This document shows, piece after piece, positions 17,094 to 26,340 of a stretch of 59,550 bases of DNA (positions are counted from its first letter, which is position 1; each line of letters opens with the position of its first letter). Below the pieces are notes generated by a model, which saw nothing but the letters and a program-made list of their open reading frames with translations, searched no databases and was not told the origin of the DNA. The DNA lies in the NCBI RefSeq assembly GCF_900113945.1, contig NZ_FORG01000024.1, positions 1-59,550 of the forward strand. The letters run 5' to 3'. This DNA comes from Xenorhabdus mauleonii. Lineage in GTDB: Bacteria; Pseudomonadota; Gammaproteobacteria; Enterobacterales; Enterobacteriaceae. The position numbers were made by a program, and so were the translations under genes.

Positions 17094-17350
17094 TCAAGTC
17101 AACATAGCTCTTGCGGTCTGTTCTTCTGTTACCAGTGAATTGATGTATCCGGAGCACATGATTGTTGTTTCTGGTTGCAGGCAGTCTGCCCGCATTATTT
17201 TCTGGGTAGTGGTGACTTAAATAGCCAATGTCATCGGATAATACAATCCTTTCTGATAATAGTTGTTTCTTGATTGATTTAATCGACATAACAACTTCTT
17301 TATCCACAAAGAAAGGATAAGCGCGAAATACTATTAATGTAATAGGAATT
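17094..17350 (-). pseudogene. lsrR: Relic of lsrR (C-terminal third only)
   Basis: Minus-strand translation of this gap in two frames recovers pieces of the AI-2 repressor LsrR in the right order. FFVDKEVVMSIKSIKKQLL matches the FFDAKGDVVTNIKIHNELI region, and SGYINSLVTEEQTARAMLT with a stop at 17094 matches the C-terminal GGYINALVTDQDTAAAIL. A frame change or deletion between the two blocks is needed, and the N-terminal DNA-binding part is absent. Position (upstream of lsrK, same strand) is that of lsrR in E. coli. The comparison is from memory of the E. coli protein. Confidence 0.75.
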
Positions 17351-17689
17351 AATCGTAAAGTTTTGAACATATTTTAATATGATCTTATTTTTTTCACAAA
17401 ATGTGATCTGACTACTAAAAAAATATTAATTTTTTAATTAACTCATTGAATAAACATTATTTTATATAAATAATGTTTCATATAACTATATGGTTGGATG
17501 AGTGAACGTCGTTAACAGAGCTGTAACTAGAAAGGCGGCAGGTATAAGTATTAAAAATGTCATGAAATCTACATGATGTTACTGAGCAATACTGTTACCA
17601 ACTTAGATAGTTTGTTAAGGGAGTATGGAGTGTTAGCCGGAACTGCGTATAGGCTCAATGGGCTATCTTCTGGCATGATTGTATTGAAA

Positions 17690-18110
17690 CAAATTAATTG
17701 CACGTTGGTGTTGAGTCTGGTTTACGCTCTGCAATCCTGGATGGGTTGGTGGAATGTTATTGTTCAGTATCAGTAACTTTATCTGTACTAGAATTATTGC
17801 CGTTCCTTTAGCTTTATTTGTTGGTATGCAGTATAGCTCGTTTAATACCGTCCTGATTTTCTATACGCGTTATGATGTTATTCTTGTGAATAAATCCTTC
17901 GCCTGTTTTATATCTTGACTGTGCCGATTTTGATAATAACAGTGATTATTTTTGTTGTTATTTGGTGTTTTTCTGATTGCAGTGTTGAAGGGCATTTTGT
18001 TTTGCTACATCGCTACCAAATTCGTGAATTGGTGGTAATGTTGAAGGGCTTCTCTTTCATGGCAATATATTTTCAAATCAGAAATGAAAAAGAAGCTCCT
18101 GAAACATAAA
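17690..18110 (+). pseudogene. lsrD: Relic of lsrD (AI-2 permease subunit)
   Basis: Broken frames in this stretch reproduce parts of LsrD in order. Around 17720-17810 a frame reads CNP then MLLFSISNFICTRIIAVPLAL, matching NPRML and MLLFSTSDFICIGIVALPLTM. It then jumps to FNTVLIFYTR, matching INAGLIIYTK, so an internal deletion is present. Further on, LTVPILIITVIIFVVIW with GHFVLL matches the LPVPLIIFLICLLVFW and GRNVFLI region. Several stops and frameshifts rule out a product. It lies just upstream of lsrB, as in the intact operon. Nothing resembling lsrA or lsrC was recognised at 17371-17690. Confidence 0.72.
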
Positions 18111-18142
18111 TGATTTTAGGACAAGAATAGATGGAGATAGGC

Positions 18143-19162
18143 ATGAAAGCGCCAACAATAAAAAAACTGGTTTTAGCTGCTGCATTAAGTCTGGTATGGG
18201 TTTCTGGGGGACTGGCGGCAGAAAAGATAGTATTTATCCCTAAACTGGTTGGTGTTGAGTTTTTTACTGGTGGCGCTAGAGGTGCGATAGAGGCTGGGAA
18301 CGTATTGGGTGTTGAAGTCATTTATGATGGCCCAGTGGAATCAAATATGGTGGAACAGGTTCATCTTATCAATACATTCGTTAATCAAGGTTATAACGCA
18401 ATTGTAGTGTCAGCTGTATCAAGAAATGGACTGTGCCCCGCTTTAAAACGTGCAATGAAGCGGGGTGTTAAAATTTTGACGTGGGATTCAGATACTTCAC
18501 CAGAGTGCCGCTCTATCTATATCAACCAAGGAACGCCAAAACAGTTGGGCGGGCTACTGATCGACATGGCAGCCAATCAAGTGAAAAAGAAAAACGCAAA
18601 AGTGGCATTTTTCTATTCCAGCCCAACGGTGACGGATCAAAACCAATGGGTAAAAGAAGCCAAGGCCAAGATTGCGGCTGAACATCCTGATTGGGAAATT
18701 GTTACCACTCGGTTTGGTTATAACGATGCCACGAAATCGTTACAAACGGCAGAGGGCATTTTGAAAGCGTGGGACGATTTGGATGCGATCATTGCGCCAG
18801 ATGCCAACGCGCTGCCGGCAGCGGCCCAGGCAGCAGAAAACCTGAAACGTAAGGATGTGGCAATTGTTGGTTTCAGCACCCCGAATGTTATGCGTCCTTA
18901 TGTCGAAAATGGAACGGTCAAGCAATTCGCTCTGTGGGATGTGGTCAAGCAGGGCAAGATAGCGATTCATATCGCCAACGAAATATTGCAAAAAGGCGAT
19001 TTGAATGTAGGCGATAAATTGACGATTCCAGATATTGGCAATGTTGAAATCTCTCCCAACAGTGTACAGGGATACCGTTATGAAGCGGAAGGTAATGGTA
19101 TCGTTGTCATGCCAGAGCGAGTGGTTTTTACTAAAGACAATATCAATGAGTACAACTTCTAA
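18143..19162 (+). CDS. lsrB: AI-2 periplasmic binding protein LsrB
   Basis: A 339-residue periplasmic sugar-binding-type protein with a signal peptide ending near LAAE. It is collinear with E. coli LsrB and keeps the AI-2 contacts: Lys in FIPKLVG, Asp in TWDSDT, Asp-Gln in TVTDQNQW, and the Pro/Ala of PDANALPA. The ATG at 18143 has GGAG 6 bases upstream; an ATG at 18131 is less likely. The partner ATPase and permease genes that should precede it are missing or broken. The intact protein could still serve AI-2 chemotaxis through a Tsr-type receptor, or feed another ribose-type transporter. Confidence 0.93.
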   Translation: MKAPTIKKLVLAAALSLVWVSGGLAAEKIVFIPKLVGVEFFTGGARGAIEAGNVLGVEVIYDGPVESNMVEQVHLINTFVNQGYNAIVVSAVSRNGLCPALKRAMKRGVKILTWDSDTSPECRSIYINQGTPKQLGGLLIDMAANQVKKKNAKVAFFYSSPTVTDQNQWVKEAKAKIAAEHPDWEIVTTRFGYNDATKSLQTAEGILKAWDDLDAIIAPDANALPAAAQAAENLKRKDVAIVGFSTPNVMRPYVENGTVKQFALWDVVKQGKIAIHIANEILQKGDLNVGDKLTIPDIGNVEISPNSVQGYRYEAEGNGIVVMPERVVFTKDNINEYNF

Positions 19163-19227
19163 CCAATGTGATTTCTGATTGATGGGCTGCTGTGCAGCCT
19201 GTTTCTGACACCTTTTTGGAGGGCAAA

Positions 19228-20112
19228 ATGGCAGATTTAGATGATATCAAAGACGGTAAAGATTTTGGCCTTGATACGCCACAGAAGAATACTTTGTTTG
19301 AACTGAAAGGGTGTGGTGCACTGGATTGGGGGATGCAATCCCGCCTGTCACGGATTTTTAATCCCACGACCAATAGAACTGTCATGCTGGCGTTCGATCA
19401 TGGCTATTTTCAAGGGCCAACGACGGGTTTAGAGCGCATTGACATTAATATTGCCCCGCTATTTGAACATACCGATGTGTTGATGTGTACCCGTGGGATC
19501 TTACGCAGCCAAGTCCCCCCTGCAACCAATAAACCCGTGGTGCTGCGTGCGTCTGGTGCCAATTCCATGTTGACTGAACTATCGAACGAAGCTGTCGCGG
19601 TCGCGATGGAAGACGCCCTTCGGCTCAATGTTTGTGCGGTTGCCGCCCAAGTTTATATCGGTTCGGAATATGAGCATCAATCCATCAAAAATATCATTAA
19701 GCTGGTGGATCAGGGCACGCGCTATGGTATGCCAACGATGGCGGTGACGGGAGTCGGTAAGGACATGGCTCGTGATCAACGCTATTTTTCGCTGGCAACC
19801 CGCATTGCGGCAGAAATGGGTGCGAACATCATCAAAACCTATTATGTCGAGAGTGGATTTGAGCGGATTGTCGCCGGCTGCCCTGTGCCGATTGTCATTG
19901 CAGGTGGTAAGAAACTGCCGGAGTTGGATGCACTGGAAATGTGCTATCAAGCTATCGATCAAGGAGCGTCTGGAGTGGATATGGGACGAAATATCTTCCA
20001 GTCCGAAGCTCCCGTTGCGATGTTGAAAGCGGTACAGGCTGTGGTACATAACAATGAAAAACCCGCACAGGCGTATGAATTGTTCCTGAGCGAAAAAGCC
20101 AAGGGAGAATAA
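19228..20112 (+). CDS. lsrF: 3-hydroxy-5-phosphonooxypentane-2,4-dione thiolase LsrF
   Basis: A 294-residue class I aldolase-like enzyme that transfers an acetyl group from the phospho-AI-2 breakdown product to coenzyme A. It matches E. coli LsrF throughout: [57 protein letters not shown]-like [19 protein letters not shown] with the catalytic Lys. GGAGGG at 19218-19223 fixes the ATG at 19228. It is 65 bases after lsrB and 1 base before lsrG, so the three remain an operon. Confidence 0.95.
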   Translation: MADLDDIKDGKDFGLDTPQKNTLFELKGCGALDWGMQSRLSRIFNPTTNRTVMLAFDHGYFQGPTTGLERIDINIAPLFEHTDVLMCTRGILRSQVPPATNKPVVLRASGANSMLTELSNEAVAVAMEDALRLNVCAVAAQVYIGSEYEHQSIKNIIKLVDQGTRYGMPTMAVTGVGKDMARDQRYFSLATRIAAEMGANIIKTYYVESGFERIVAGCPVPIVIAGGKKLPELDALEMCYQAIDQGASGVDMGRNIFQSEAPVAMLKAVQAVVHNNEKPAQAYELFLSEKAKGE

Positions 20113-20113
20113 T

Positions 20114-20413
20114 ATGCACGTCACATTAGTTGAGATTAATGTCAAAGCTGACAAGATCGACGAATTTATTCAGGTATTCCGGGATAATCACCTTGGTTCG
20201 GTGAAAGAACCGGGTAATTTGCGTTTTGATGTGTTGCGTGATGAAAATATCCCGACTCGCTTCTATATCTATGAAGCCTATGCCGATGAAGCGGCTGTGG
20301 CTGCGCATAAGAAAACGCCGCATTACTTGCGTTGTGTCGAAAAGCTGGAAGCGTTGATGACTGGGCCTCGTAAAAAAACAACGTTTGTTGGTTTGATGCC
20401 GGAAGGAAAGTAA
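20114..20413 (+). CDS. lsrG: Phospho-AI-2 isomerase LsrG
   Basis: A 99-residue ABM-fold protein that isomerises phospho-AI-2 before LsrF acts. It matches E. coli Lsr[52 protein letters not shown] and LMTGPRKKT. The start follows the lsrF stop by one base (TAATATG). It ends the lsr cluster; a degenerate ERIC element follows at once. Confidence 0.94.
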   Translation: MHVTLVEINVKADKIDEFIQVFRDNHLGSVKEPGNLRFDVLRDENIPTRFYIYEAYADEAAVAAHKKTPHYLRCVEKLEALMTGPRKKTTFVGLMPEGK

Positions 20414-20415
20414 AA

Positions 20416-20495
20416 GGCAGAGGTTGCTCATGAATCCCCCGGGAACATAATCATGTGACCGGGGAGAGCGGGATGGTTCAGAAAGTTGCGATAGC
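20416..20495. repeat. Degenerate ERIC element
   Basis: The stretch ATGAATCCCCCGGGAACATA and the following GTGACCGGGG match the central inverted repeat of ERIC (GAATCCCCAGGAGCTTACAT and GTGACTGGGGTGAGCG). The outer parts are worn. It occupies nearly all of the gap between lsrG and the acetyltransferase gene, and the ribosome binding site of the latter follows directly. Confidence 0.65.
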
Positions 20496-20507
20496 CAGGG
20501 GTTAAGA

Positions 20508-21014
20508 GTGAAAAAATTTACTGTTCGCCGTGTCAATGAGAGCGATCTGGAAGATTTCAGAAGAGTAAGATTAGAAGCTTTGCGGCTTCATCCAGAGGCT
20601 TTTGGCGCATCTTATGAGGACTGGAACCAGAAGCCAACACAGTTTTTTGGTGATCTGTTACGGGACAATCATATTTTGGGCGGATTCGATCTTCATAACA
20701 ACTTACAGGGCATTATCGGAGTTAATTGCAGCACCTCACCAAAGCTGAGTCATGTGGCGACTATCTGGGGAGTTTATGTCCGATCCGAGATGAGAGGTTC
20801 GGGGCTATCAGGAAAGCTTATGGAGGCGGCACTGGAGGCAGCATGTTCAGCCAGAACCGTAAAACTTTCAGTAGCTACAACCAATCATGTGGCGCGTGCG
20901 CTTTATCGTTCTTATGGATTCACTGAATGGGCAATTGATACCGCTGTGTTATGTGTTAATGGTGTGTTCCATGACGAATTTCTTATGAGGCGAGAGTCTG
21001 AGTTTAGTTCGTGA
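20508..21014 (+). CDS. GNAT-family N-acetyltransferase
   Basis: A 168-residue GNAT protein. It opens with FTVRRVNESDLEDFRRVRLEALRLHPEAFGASYE and holds the acetyl-CoA site in VYVRSEMRGSGLSGKLMEAAL, then VAR-ALYRSYGF near the end. The start is GTG at 20508 with AGGGG 6 bases upstream. The substrate cannot be told from sequence; small-molecule or amino-acid acetylation is typical. It is monocistronic and convergent with the decarboxylase gene. Confidence 0.85.
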   Translation: MKKFTVRRVNESDLEDFRRVRLEALRLHPEAFGASYEDWNQKPTQFFGDLLRDNHILGGFDLHNNLQGIIGVNCSTSPKLSHVATIWGVYVRSEMRGSGLSGKLMEAALEAACSARTVKLSVATTNHVARALYRSYGFTEWAIDTAVLCVNGVFHDEFLMRRESEFSS

Positions 21015-21137
21015 GCGGGATGCTATGCTTAACTGGATAAGTTCTGTTCCGCTGCCTAGCTGCCTATAAGACAAGGCGGTAATATAGCATCCTTGCCTAT
21101 TCACACATTAACAGGTTAGCTTTCACTCTGTGTCGAC

Positions 21138-21174
21138 TGACAGGTTTAATCGTGTTCTAACACACAACCTGTCA
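21138..21174. terminator. Hairpin between convergent acetyltransferase and decarboxylase genes
   Basis: Outer arms 21138-21146 and 21166-21174 are perfectly complementary, and an inner GTGTT/AACAC pair extends the stem. It likely ends transcription from both sides, though the T run is short. Confidence 0.5.
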
Positions 21175-21192
21175 AATCTAAGCTAATGCATT

Positions 21193-22581
21193 TTATTTCA
21201 TTGGCATTGCTTTTATTTCTTCGATGGCGGTGGCAATTGCTGCCAAGCTGCGTTGAATATCATCTTCTGTCGTTGCCCAAGAGCTGACGCTGAGACGAAT
21301 GGCCTCTTTTCCCTGCCACGTTGTTTGCCCGAACCAGCATTCACCGGATTGCTGCACTTTTTGCAGCATTGCACGCTGTAAGTTGATGTCAGGCAAACAG
21401 GCGACGACCTGATTAAGAACAACCTCATTGAGGACAGTAAAACCGAGTGTTTTCAGCCCCTCAGCCAGCATTTTCGCATGTAGGCAGCAGCGCTCAACCA
21501 GCGCCTCTATTCCTTGTGCACCCAGCTCCGCAATTGCAGCCCATACTTCAACCGCTCTGGCTCTGCGGGAAAATTCAGGCAGCATATCTTTCGATTGCCA
21601 CATATCTTGCGTTTCCACATAAGCGGCTGAAGTTGTCATGATTTCCCTGAGCGCTTGCTTATGCCGCACGATACACATGCCGCAATCGTAAGGAGTATTT
21701 AGCCATTTATGGGCATCTACAGCCCATGAATCTGCGGCTTCAACGCCTTCGACCAAGGTGGATTTTTCCTTTGATGCCCGCGCCCAAAGCCCGAAAGCGC
21801 CATCGACATGCACCCAGCAGCCTGCTTTTTTGGCTTTTGGGATCAGAGAATGAAAATTATCTGAGCTACCGGAGTTCAAATTTCCCGCCTGTAACACCAG
21901 AATCATATTGGCTGAAAATTCAGGAACGGCACTTTCAATAATACGGCCTTGACTATCACATGGCACAAAGATGCATTGTGAACGGCCAAAACCGAGCAGC
22001 CTCAATGCCTTTAAAACGGAAATGTGTGCTTCTTCAGGTAACACAACTTTCAATTCTGGTGCATTGTGCAACCCCTGTTCCGCAATGTCATAACCCTGCT
22101 TCTGGTACAGATAATGCCGTGCTGTGCTCAGGGCACTGACATGGGCCATTGTCGTGCCCGTCACAAAACCAACGAACGCATCGGATGGCAAACCCAGTAA
22201 TTCTAATACCCAGCGCCCGGCAATTTTTTCTAATTGGTTGGCGACTGGTGAAGAGGATCTCATCAAGGCGATTTGGTCCCAAGCACTGGTAATGATGTTG
22301 GCGCCCATAGCGGCAGGGGTTGAGCCTCCAACAACCAGGCCAAAGTACCGGCCGCCGGTGGTTGCGACTGTGGCGGGCGAGCCATATGTGTGGAGCTGTT
22401 CAAGGACTTGCTGACAATGAGTGCCCGTTGTGGGTAACGGTTTATCGAAATATTGCAGGTTCGATAAGGCTTCTGCATCTGGGTATACCCGCTGGTTCCG
22501 GATTTCACTGACGTAGTCGTATGCTATTTTGCTTGCTGTTTTAACCGCTGACAACGAAGAGTCACGGATAGGATCTTTCAT
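21193..22581 (-). CDS. PLP-dependent group II amino acid decarboxylase
   Basis: A 462-residue pyridoxal-phosphate enzyme of the aromatic-L-amino-acid/glutamate decarboxylase superfamily. The PLP lysine is in WAVDAHKWLNTPYDCG, with the upstream HVDGAFGLWAR aspartate that binds the ring nitrogen and a GGSTPAAMGANI block near the N-terminus. I set the start at 22581 because AGGAAG precedes that ATG by 8 bases; the frame continues to 22662 without support. The substrate is uncertain: similar enzymes make tryptamine or phenethylamine, building blocks of several entomopathogen metabolites, but no biosynthetic partner is adjacent. Confidence 0.85.
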   Translation of the reverse strand: MKDPIRDSSLSAVKTASKIAYDYVSEIRNQRVYPDAEALSNLQYFDKPLPTTGTHCQQVLEQLHTYGSPATVATTGGRYFGLVVGGSTPAAMGANIITSAWDQIALMRSSSPVANQLEKIAGRWVLELLGLPSDAFVGFVTGTTMAHVSALSTARHYLYQKQGYDIAEQGLHNAPELKVVLPEEAHISVLKALRLLGFGRSQCIFVPCDSQGRIIESAVPEFSANMILVLQAGNLNSGSSDNFHSLIPKAKKAGCWVHVDGAFGLWARASKEKSTLVEGVEAADSWAVDAHKWLNTPYDCGMCIVRHKQALREIMTTSAAYVETQDMWQSKDMLPEFSRRARAVEVWAAIAELGAQGIEALVERCCLHAKMLAEGLKTLGFTVLNEVVLNQVVACLPDINLQRAMLQKVQQSGECWFGQTTWQGKEAIRLSVSSWATTEDDIQRSLAAIATAIEEIKAMPMK

Positions 22582-22695
22582 GGTGTGGCTTCCTGTTATA
22601 TCGATTTTCCGGTGATTTGATGTAATTTTTTTATTGGGATAGCTAATCATCGTGATGGCCACTTATCGGTATTGCTATTTATTTGTATAGCCGCG

Positions 22696-23220
22696 TTATT
22701 TGTATAGCCACGTCGAAATAAATGCTGCGACTTGTTCTGGTTGATTGATGTCAAGCTGCGGCAGTGATGGTGCCAGTGGAATATCACTGGCAATGGCTAT
22801 CACATGGGGATCCAGCAGTTCATCGACGGTATGGTTCATGCCATCTCGATAAAGGGCAATTTTGGGGATAGGTTCGTGTTTAAAACCTTCAACCAGAATC
22901 AGATCCAGTGAATTTGCATCAAATCGGCTGGCGAGGTAGTGAAGATCCAATTCCGGAAGTTCTGGCGTTTCTGTCATCAATGCCCAACGTTGCTGGCTGG
23001 CGACCAATGTCTGGCTTGCTCCGGCCTTGCGCAGTTCATAGCTATCTTTGCCGGGCTTATCAACATCCATATTGTGATGAGTGTGTTTAATCAATCCAAT
23101 ACGGATATGTTGCTGGCGCAATAGTGGAATAACCTGTTTTAGTAGCGTCGTTTTTCCGGTTCCACTATAAGCAACGATGCCCAGTATAGGCAGTGCTGTG
23201 TCGTCTAAGCGATGGGTCAT
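22696..23220 (-). CDS. mobB: Molybdopterin-guanine dinucleotide biosynthesis protein MobB
   Basis: A 174-residue P-loop GTPase with GIVAYSGTGKTTLLKQVIPLL near the N-terminus, IGLIKHTHHNMDVD, and LILVEGFKHEPIPKI. MobB assists MobA in completing the molybdenum cofactor. I chose ATG 23220 because it overlaps the mobA stop as ATGA, coupling the two genes. This is the E. coli gene pair next to yihD. Confidence 0.93.
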   Translation of the reverse strand: MTHRLDDTALPILGIVAYSGTGKTTLLKQVIPLLRQQHIRIGLIKHTHHNMDVDKPGKDSYELRKAGASQTLVASQQRWALMTETPELPELDLHYLASRFDANSLDLILVEGFKHEPIPKIALYRDGMNHTVDELLDPHVIAIASDIPLAPSLPQLDINQPEQVAAFISTWLYK

Positions 23221-23819
23221 GCACTCTCCTGAAGAAATTCCCAATGCCGGAGTTTCCAGTCATGGCACTCTTCCGGTGTATTTAAGTTCGTAAAAGCATT
23301 GGTATCGGGGAAATAAACGGCTTTCGCCTTAATCATCTGCATAAAGAACATCAGCTTTCTATCTCCCAGCGCAAGATAACTTTCCAACCGCGGGATCAAA
23401 CTGCGGTGCATTAATACCAGAGTAGGGTGGGCGCGTTCGCAGTCGTGTACATAAGCGGCTCTGGCGTATTGTTTGTAACGCCACAGTTTTTCAACAAGAT
23501 CTGCGGGAAAATCGGGAACATCACAGGGAACAAATACCACCCATTCATGAATGGCGTTCTTTAAGACCGACAGCATACCCGCCAGCGGCCCAGAAAAATC
23601 GGTAATGATATCCGGTATGATGGGGTAGCCACTTTGCTGATAAACGCCAAGATTGAGGTTGGCATTGATCAACAGTTCATGCACCTGTGGCTGCAATCTT
23701 GTCGCAATATGTTGATAGAGTGGTGTGCCGTCGAATTGCAGCAGTCCTTTGTCATTTCCCCCCATACGGGTGGATAACCCTCCAGCCAGAATTGCGCCAC
23801 TGATTTTTGGATGCGTCAT
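23217..23819 (-). CDS. mobA: Molybdenum cofactor guanylyltransferase MobA
   Basis: A 200-residue nucleotidyltransferase that adds GMP to Mo-molybdopterin. The GTP-binding AGGLSTRMGGNDKGLLQFDG lies near residue 12, with VPCDVPDFP (metal-binding Asp) around residue 100 and NLNTPEE near the end. It is first of a two-gene operon with mobB, reading away from yihD. Confidence 0.94.
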   Translation of the reverse strand: MTHPKISGAILAGGLSTRMGGNDKGLLQFDGTPLYQHIATRLQPQVHELLINANLNLGVYQQSGYPIIPDIITDFSGPLAGMLSVLKNAIHEWVVFVPCDVPDFPADLVEKLWRYKQYARAAYVHDCERAHPTLVLMHRSLIPRLESYLALGDRKLMFFMQMIKAKAVYFPDTNAFTNLNTPEECHDWKLRHWEFLQESA

Positions 23820-23995
23820 GTTAAATTACCTGATATTGGGCAATGAAATGTTTGAGTATATATAACCATTGTGAATCAATATCTAACGATGCTGCCTTGA
23901 GGGGGAAGTATAACTTTACGCTGATTGACAGACCAATTCTTTCTAAGAAGCATTAACCCTGCTAATTTATATAGTTATTTATCAAGGAACTAAAA

Positions 23996-24265
23996 ATGAA
24001 GCACCACCGTCTCAATGAAGTTATCGAACTTTTACAACCAGTGTGGAAGAATGAGCCGGATTTAAGTTTGGCAGCGCTTTTGCAGAAATTGGCTGATGAA
24101 GCGGGTTTTACAGGTCAATTGTCTGAACTGACAGATGATACCCTGATTTATCACTTAAAAATGCGCGGTACTGATAATCACGCAGAAATCCCCGGATTGA
24201 AAAAAGACTATGAAGATGATTTCAAGACTGCGTTATTGCGCGCCCGGGGCATTATCAAAGATTGA
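23996..24265 (+). CDS. yihD: YihD family protein
   Basis: An 89-residue acidic cytoplasmic protein of unknown role, conserved in enterobacteria. It starts [17 protein letters not shown] and ends [10 protein letters not shown], matching E. coli YihD in length and position upstream of srkA. AAGGAAC stands before the ATG. Confidence 0.9.
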   Translation: MKHHRLNEVIELLQPVWKNEPDLSLAALLQKLADEAGFTGQLSELTDDTLIYHLKMRGTDNHAEIPGLKKDYEDDFKTALLRARGIIKD

Positions 24266-24283
24266 GCGAGAGAGAATTGTGTT

Positions 24284-25273
24284 GTGACGGAATCTAAGGC
24301 TTTTAATTTTCAGAATATTACCCCAGATTTGATTATGGATGCGTTAGTTCAGTCCGGTTTGCATATCGACTCTGGCCTGACGGAACTGAATAGTTACGAG
24401 AATCGTGTTTATCAGTTCATGGATGAAGACCGCAAACGTTATGTTGTGAAATTTTATCGCCCTTTACGTTGGAATCAGCAACAAATCCAAGAAGAGCATG
24501 ATTTTGCACGCGAATTGCAGCAGGCTGATTTGCCGGTTGCTGCCCCGCTTATGTTTGATGGGCAAACTTTGCTGAATTATGCCGGGTTCTTTTTTGCCAT
24601 TTTCCCCAGTGTGGGCGGGCGTCAGTACGAATCAGACAATTTTGACCAACTGGAAGACGTCGGGTGCTTGCTGGGAAAAATGCATCAAATTGGCCGCCAA
24701 AAAGCTTTCACTGCCCGCCCAACTATTAACCTTGATGAATATCTGTACCAGCCCTATCACTATTTGGCTGAGTGTGAACTGTTACCTGCTAAACACAAGA
24801 AAGACTTTCTTGCCGCGCTGGATGAATTGAATAAAGTGGTGGCGGGGCAATGGCATGATAATTGGCAAGTATTGAGACTGCACGGTGACTGCCATGCTGG
24901 TAATATCTTGTGGCGTGATGAAGCATGGTTTGTTGATCTTGATGATTCCCGCAATGGCCCTGCGGTTCAGGATTTGTGGATGTTGCTCAATGGGTCACGG
25001 CAGGAACGGCTTATCCAATTGGACATTTTACTTGAGTCATATGGGCAATTTACGGATTTCGATCCAAAGGAATTGGCGTTGATAGAACCCCTGCGTGCGA
25101 TGCGGATGGTCTATTATTTGGCTTGGATTGCGCGTCGTTGGCAAGATCCCGCTTTCCCGAAAGCATTTCCGTGGATGGCTGACAGTGATTTTTGGTTTCA
25201 GCAAAAAAAAGTTTTTTCTGAACAAATCAATCTGTTACAGGAAAAACCTTTACAGCTTAATCCAATGTATTAG
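24284..25273 (+). CDS. srkA: Stress response Ser/Thr protein kinase SrkA (YihE)
   Basis: A 329-residue kinase of the APH/choline-kinase fold. The catalytic loop is LRLHGDCHAGNILW with the metal site in FVDLDDSRNGPAVQDLW. It lowers MazF-linked death under stress in E. coli. Translation begins at a GTG (24284), 19 bases after the yihD stop. It is followed by dsbA, the same yihE-dsbA order as in E. coli, where dsbA is partly expressed from the upstream gene. Confidence 0.93.
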   Translation: MTESKAFNFQNITPDLIMDALVQSGLHIDSGLTELNSYENRVYQFMDEDRKRYVVKFYRPLRWNQQQIQEEHDFARELQQADLPVAAPLMFDGQTLLNYAGFFFAIFPSVGGRQYESDNFDQLEDVGCLLGKMHQIGRQKAFTARPTINLDEYLYQPYHYLAECELLPAKHKKDFLAALDELNKVVAGQWHDNWQVLRLHGDCHAGNILWRDEAWFVDLDDSRNGPAVQDLWMLLNGSRQERLIQLDILLESYGQFTDFDPKELALIEPLRAMRMVYYLAWIARRWQDPAFPKAFPWMADSDFWFQQKKVFSEQINLLQEKPLQLNPMY

Positions 25274-25324
25274 TTTTCCCTATAAATTCATGTTTTCTAT
25301 GTATTAATTTCTCTGGAGACCGCT

Positions 25325-25948
25325 ATGAAAAAATTTTGGCTAGTGCTGGTAGGGGCGTTTATGGCATTTTCTGCGTCCGCTGCCAATTTTTCTGAAGGTA
25401 AGCAGTACGTTGCATTAAAAAAACCAGTTGAGAACCAACCGCAGGTCGTCGAGTTTTTCTCTTTTTATTGCCCTCACTGCTATCAGTTCGAAAATGTTTA
25501 TCATGTTCCTTCTACGGTAGAGAAAAACCTGCCAGCAGGTGTGACTCATGAACGTTATCACGTTGATTTCATTGGGCCACTGGGTAGCGCGCTGACCGAT
25601 GCCTGGGCAGTTGCCATCGTTATGAAGATTCAAGATAAAGTAACGCCAATTTTGTTTGATGGTATTCAGAAGAACCAATCCATTCATACTAAAGCTGACA
25701 TTCGCAATGCTTTCATTAAAGCGGGCGTATCGGGTGAGGATTATGATGCGGCATTGAATAGTTTTATCGTGCAATCTGTTGCCGCTAAAGAGCGTCAGGC
25801 AGCCAATGATTTTGCACTGCGCGGTGTTCCGGCTGTTTTTGTGAGTGGTAAGTATCAGATTAATAATGGCGGTATTGATGCTACGTCAGCAATGGATTAT
25901 GCGCCGAAATTCTCTCAGGTAGTGAATTATCTGCTGACCAAAAAATAA
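25325..25948 (+). CDS. dsbA: Thiol:disulfide interchange protein DsbA
   Basis: A 207-residue periplasmic oxidase with a signal peptide ending ASAANF and the active-site CPHC in FFSFYCPHCYQFEN. The cis-proline loop is in LRGVPAVFVSGKY. It introduces disulfide bonds into secreted proteins and is reoxidised by DsbB. GGAGACC ribosome binding site before ATG 25325. Likely clients in this window include the invasin tip domain with its cysteine pair. Confidence 0.96.
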   Translation: MKKFWLVLVGAFMAFSASAANFSEGKQYVALKKPVENQPQVVEFFSFYCPHCYQFENVYHVPSTVEKNLPAGVTHERYHVDFIGPLGSALTDAWAVAIVMKIQDKVTPILFDGIQKNQSIHTKADIRNAFIKAGVSGEDYDAALNSFIVQSVAAKERQAANDFALRGVPAVFVSGKYQINNGGIDATSAMDYAPKFSQVVNYLLTKK

Positions 25949-25989
25949 GAACATTAGTTAAATGTTAGTATTAATATAAAATAACACAG

Positions 25990-26024
25990 GTATTGAGCCG
26001 GCTGCGATAAAGCTGGCACAATAC
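25990..26024 (+). terminator. Imperfect hairpin after dsbA
   Basis: Arms 25990-26003 and 26011-26024 pair with two mismatches around a short loop. No T run follows, so it may be an mRNA-end structure instead of a full terminator. The remainder of the 25949-26340 gap holds the polA promoter region and a DnaA box. Confidence 0.3.
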
Positions 26025-26190
26025 TTGCTGAAATGCCACTTTCATAACATAAACTCCGGTAATATCCACAAGTCAGTGATTTTTAAGTAGTTGCAATATT
26101 TCTGTAATATTTCCCGTAATTCATTGATTTTTACCCTCTGTTATTCATTATCTATCGTGATAAACATAAATCGGTTTTATGTGCCATTTT

Positions 26191-26212
26191 TTTGTGCACA
26201 AAGTTATCCACA
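26191..26212. promoter_or_regulatory. Perfect DnaA box with adjoining palindrome upstream of polA
   Basis: TTATCCACA at 26204-26212 is a perfect DnaA box. It directly follows the 12-base palindrome TTTGTGCACAAA at 26191-26202. It stands about 130 bases before the polA start codon. Stimulation of polA expression by DnaA has been reported in E. coli, so a regulatory role is plausible. Confidence 0.45.
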
Positions 26213-26340
26213 AAACATTCATCAGAATATTTGTCATGAATTGCGTGTTGTTACGAGAAAATTCTCGCAAAATTCGTCTATAGCGACGCAGTATGGCATT
26301 CTATTCTTTATTCATCCCTCAGAATGACGAAGAAAATTTT

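Noticed and set aside
17300..17308. Second perfect DnaA box TTATCCACA
   Set aside because: It lies inside the lsrR relic and is probably chance; a further copy near 47820 is inside the yheS coding region.
17573..17776. Open frame of 67 codons in the lsr gap as a new small gene
   Set aside because: Its later part overlaps the lsrD relic in another frame, so it is better read as decayed DNA.
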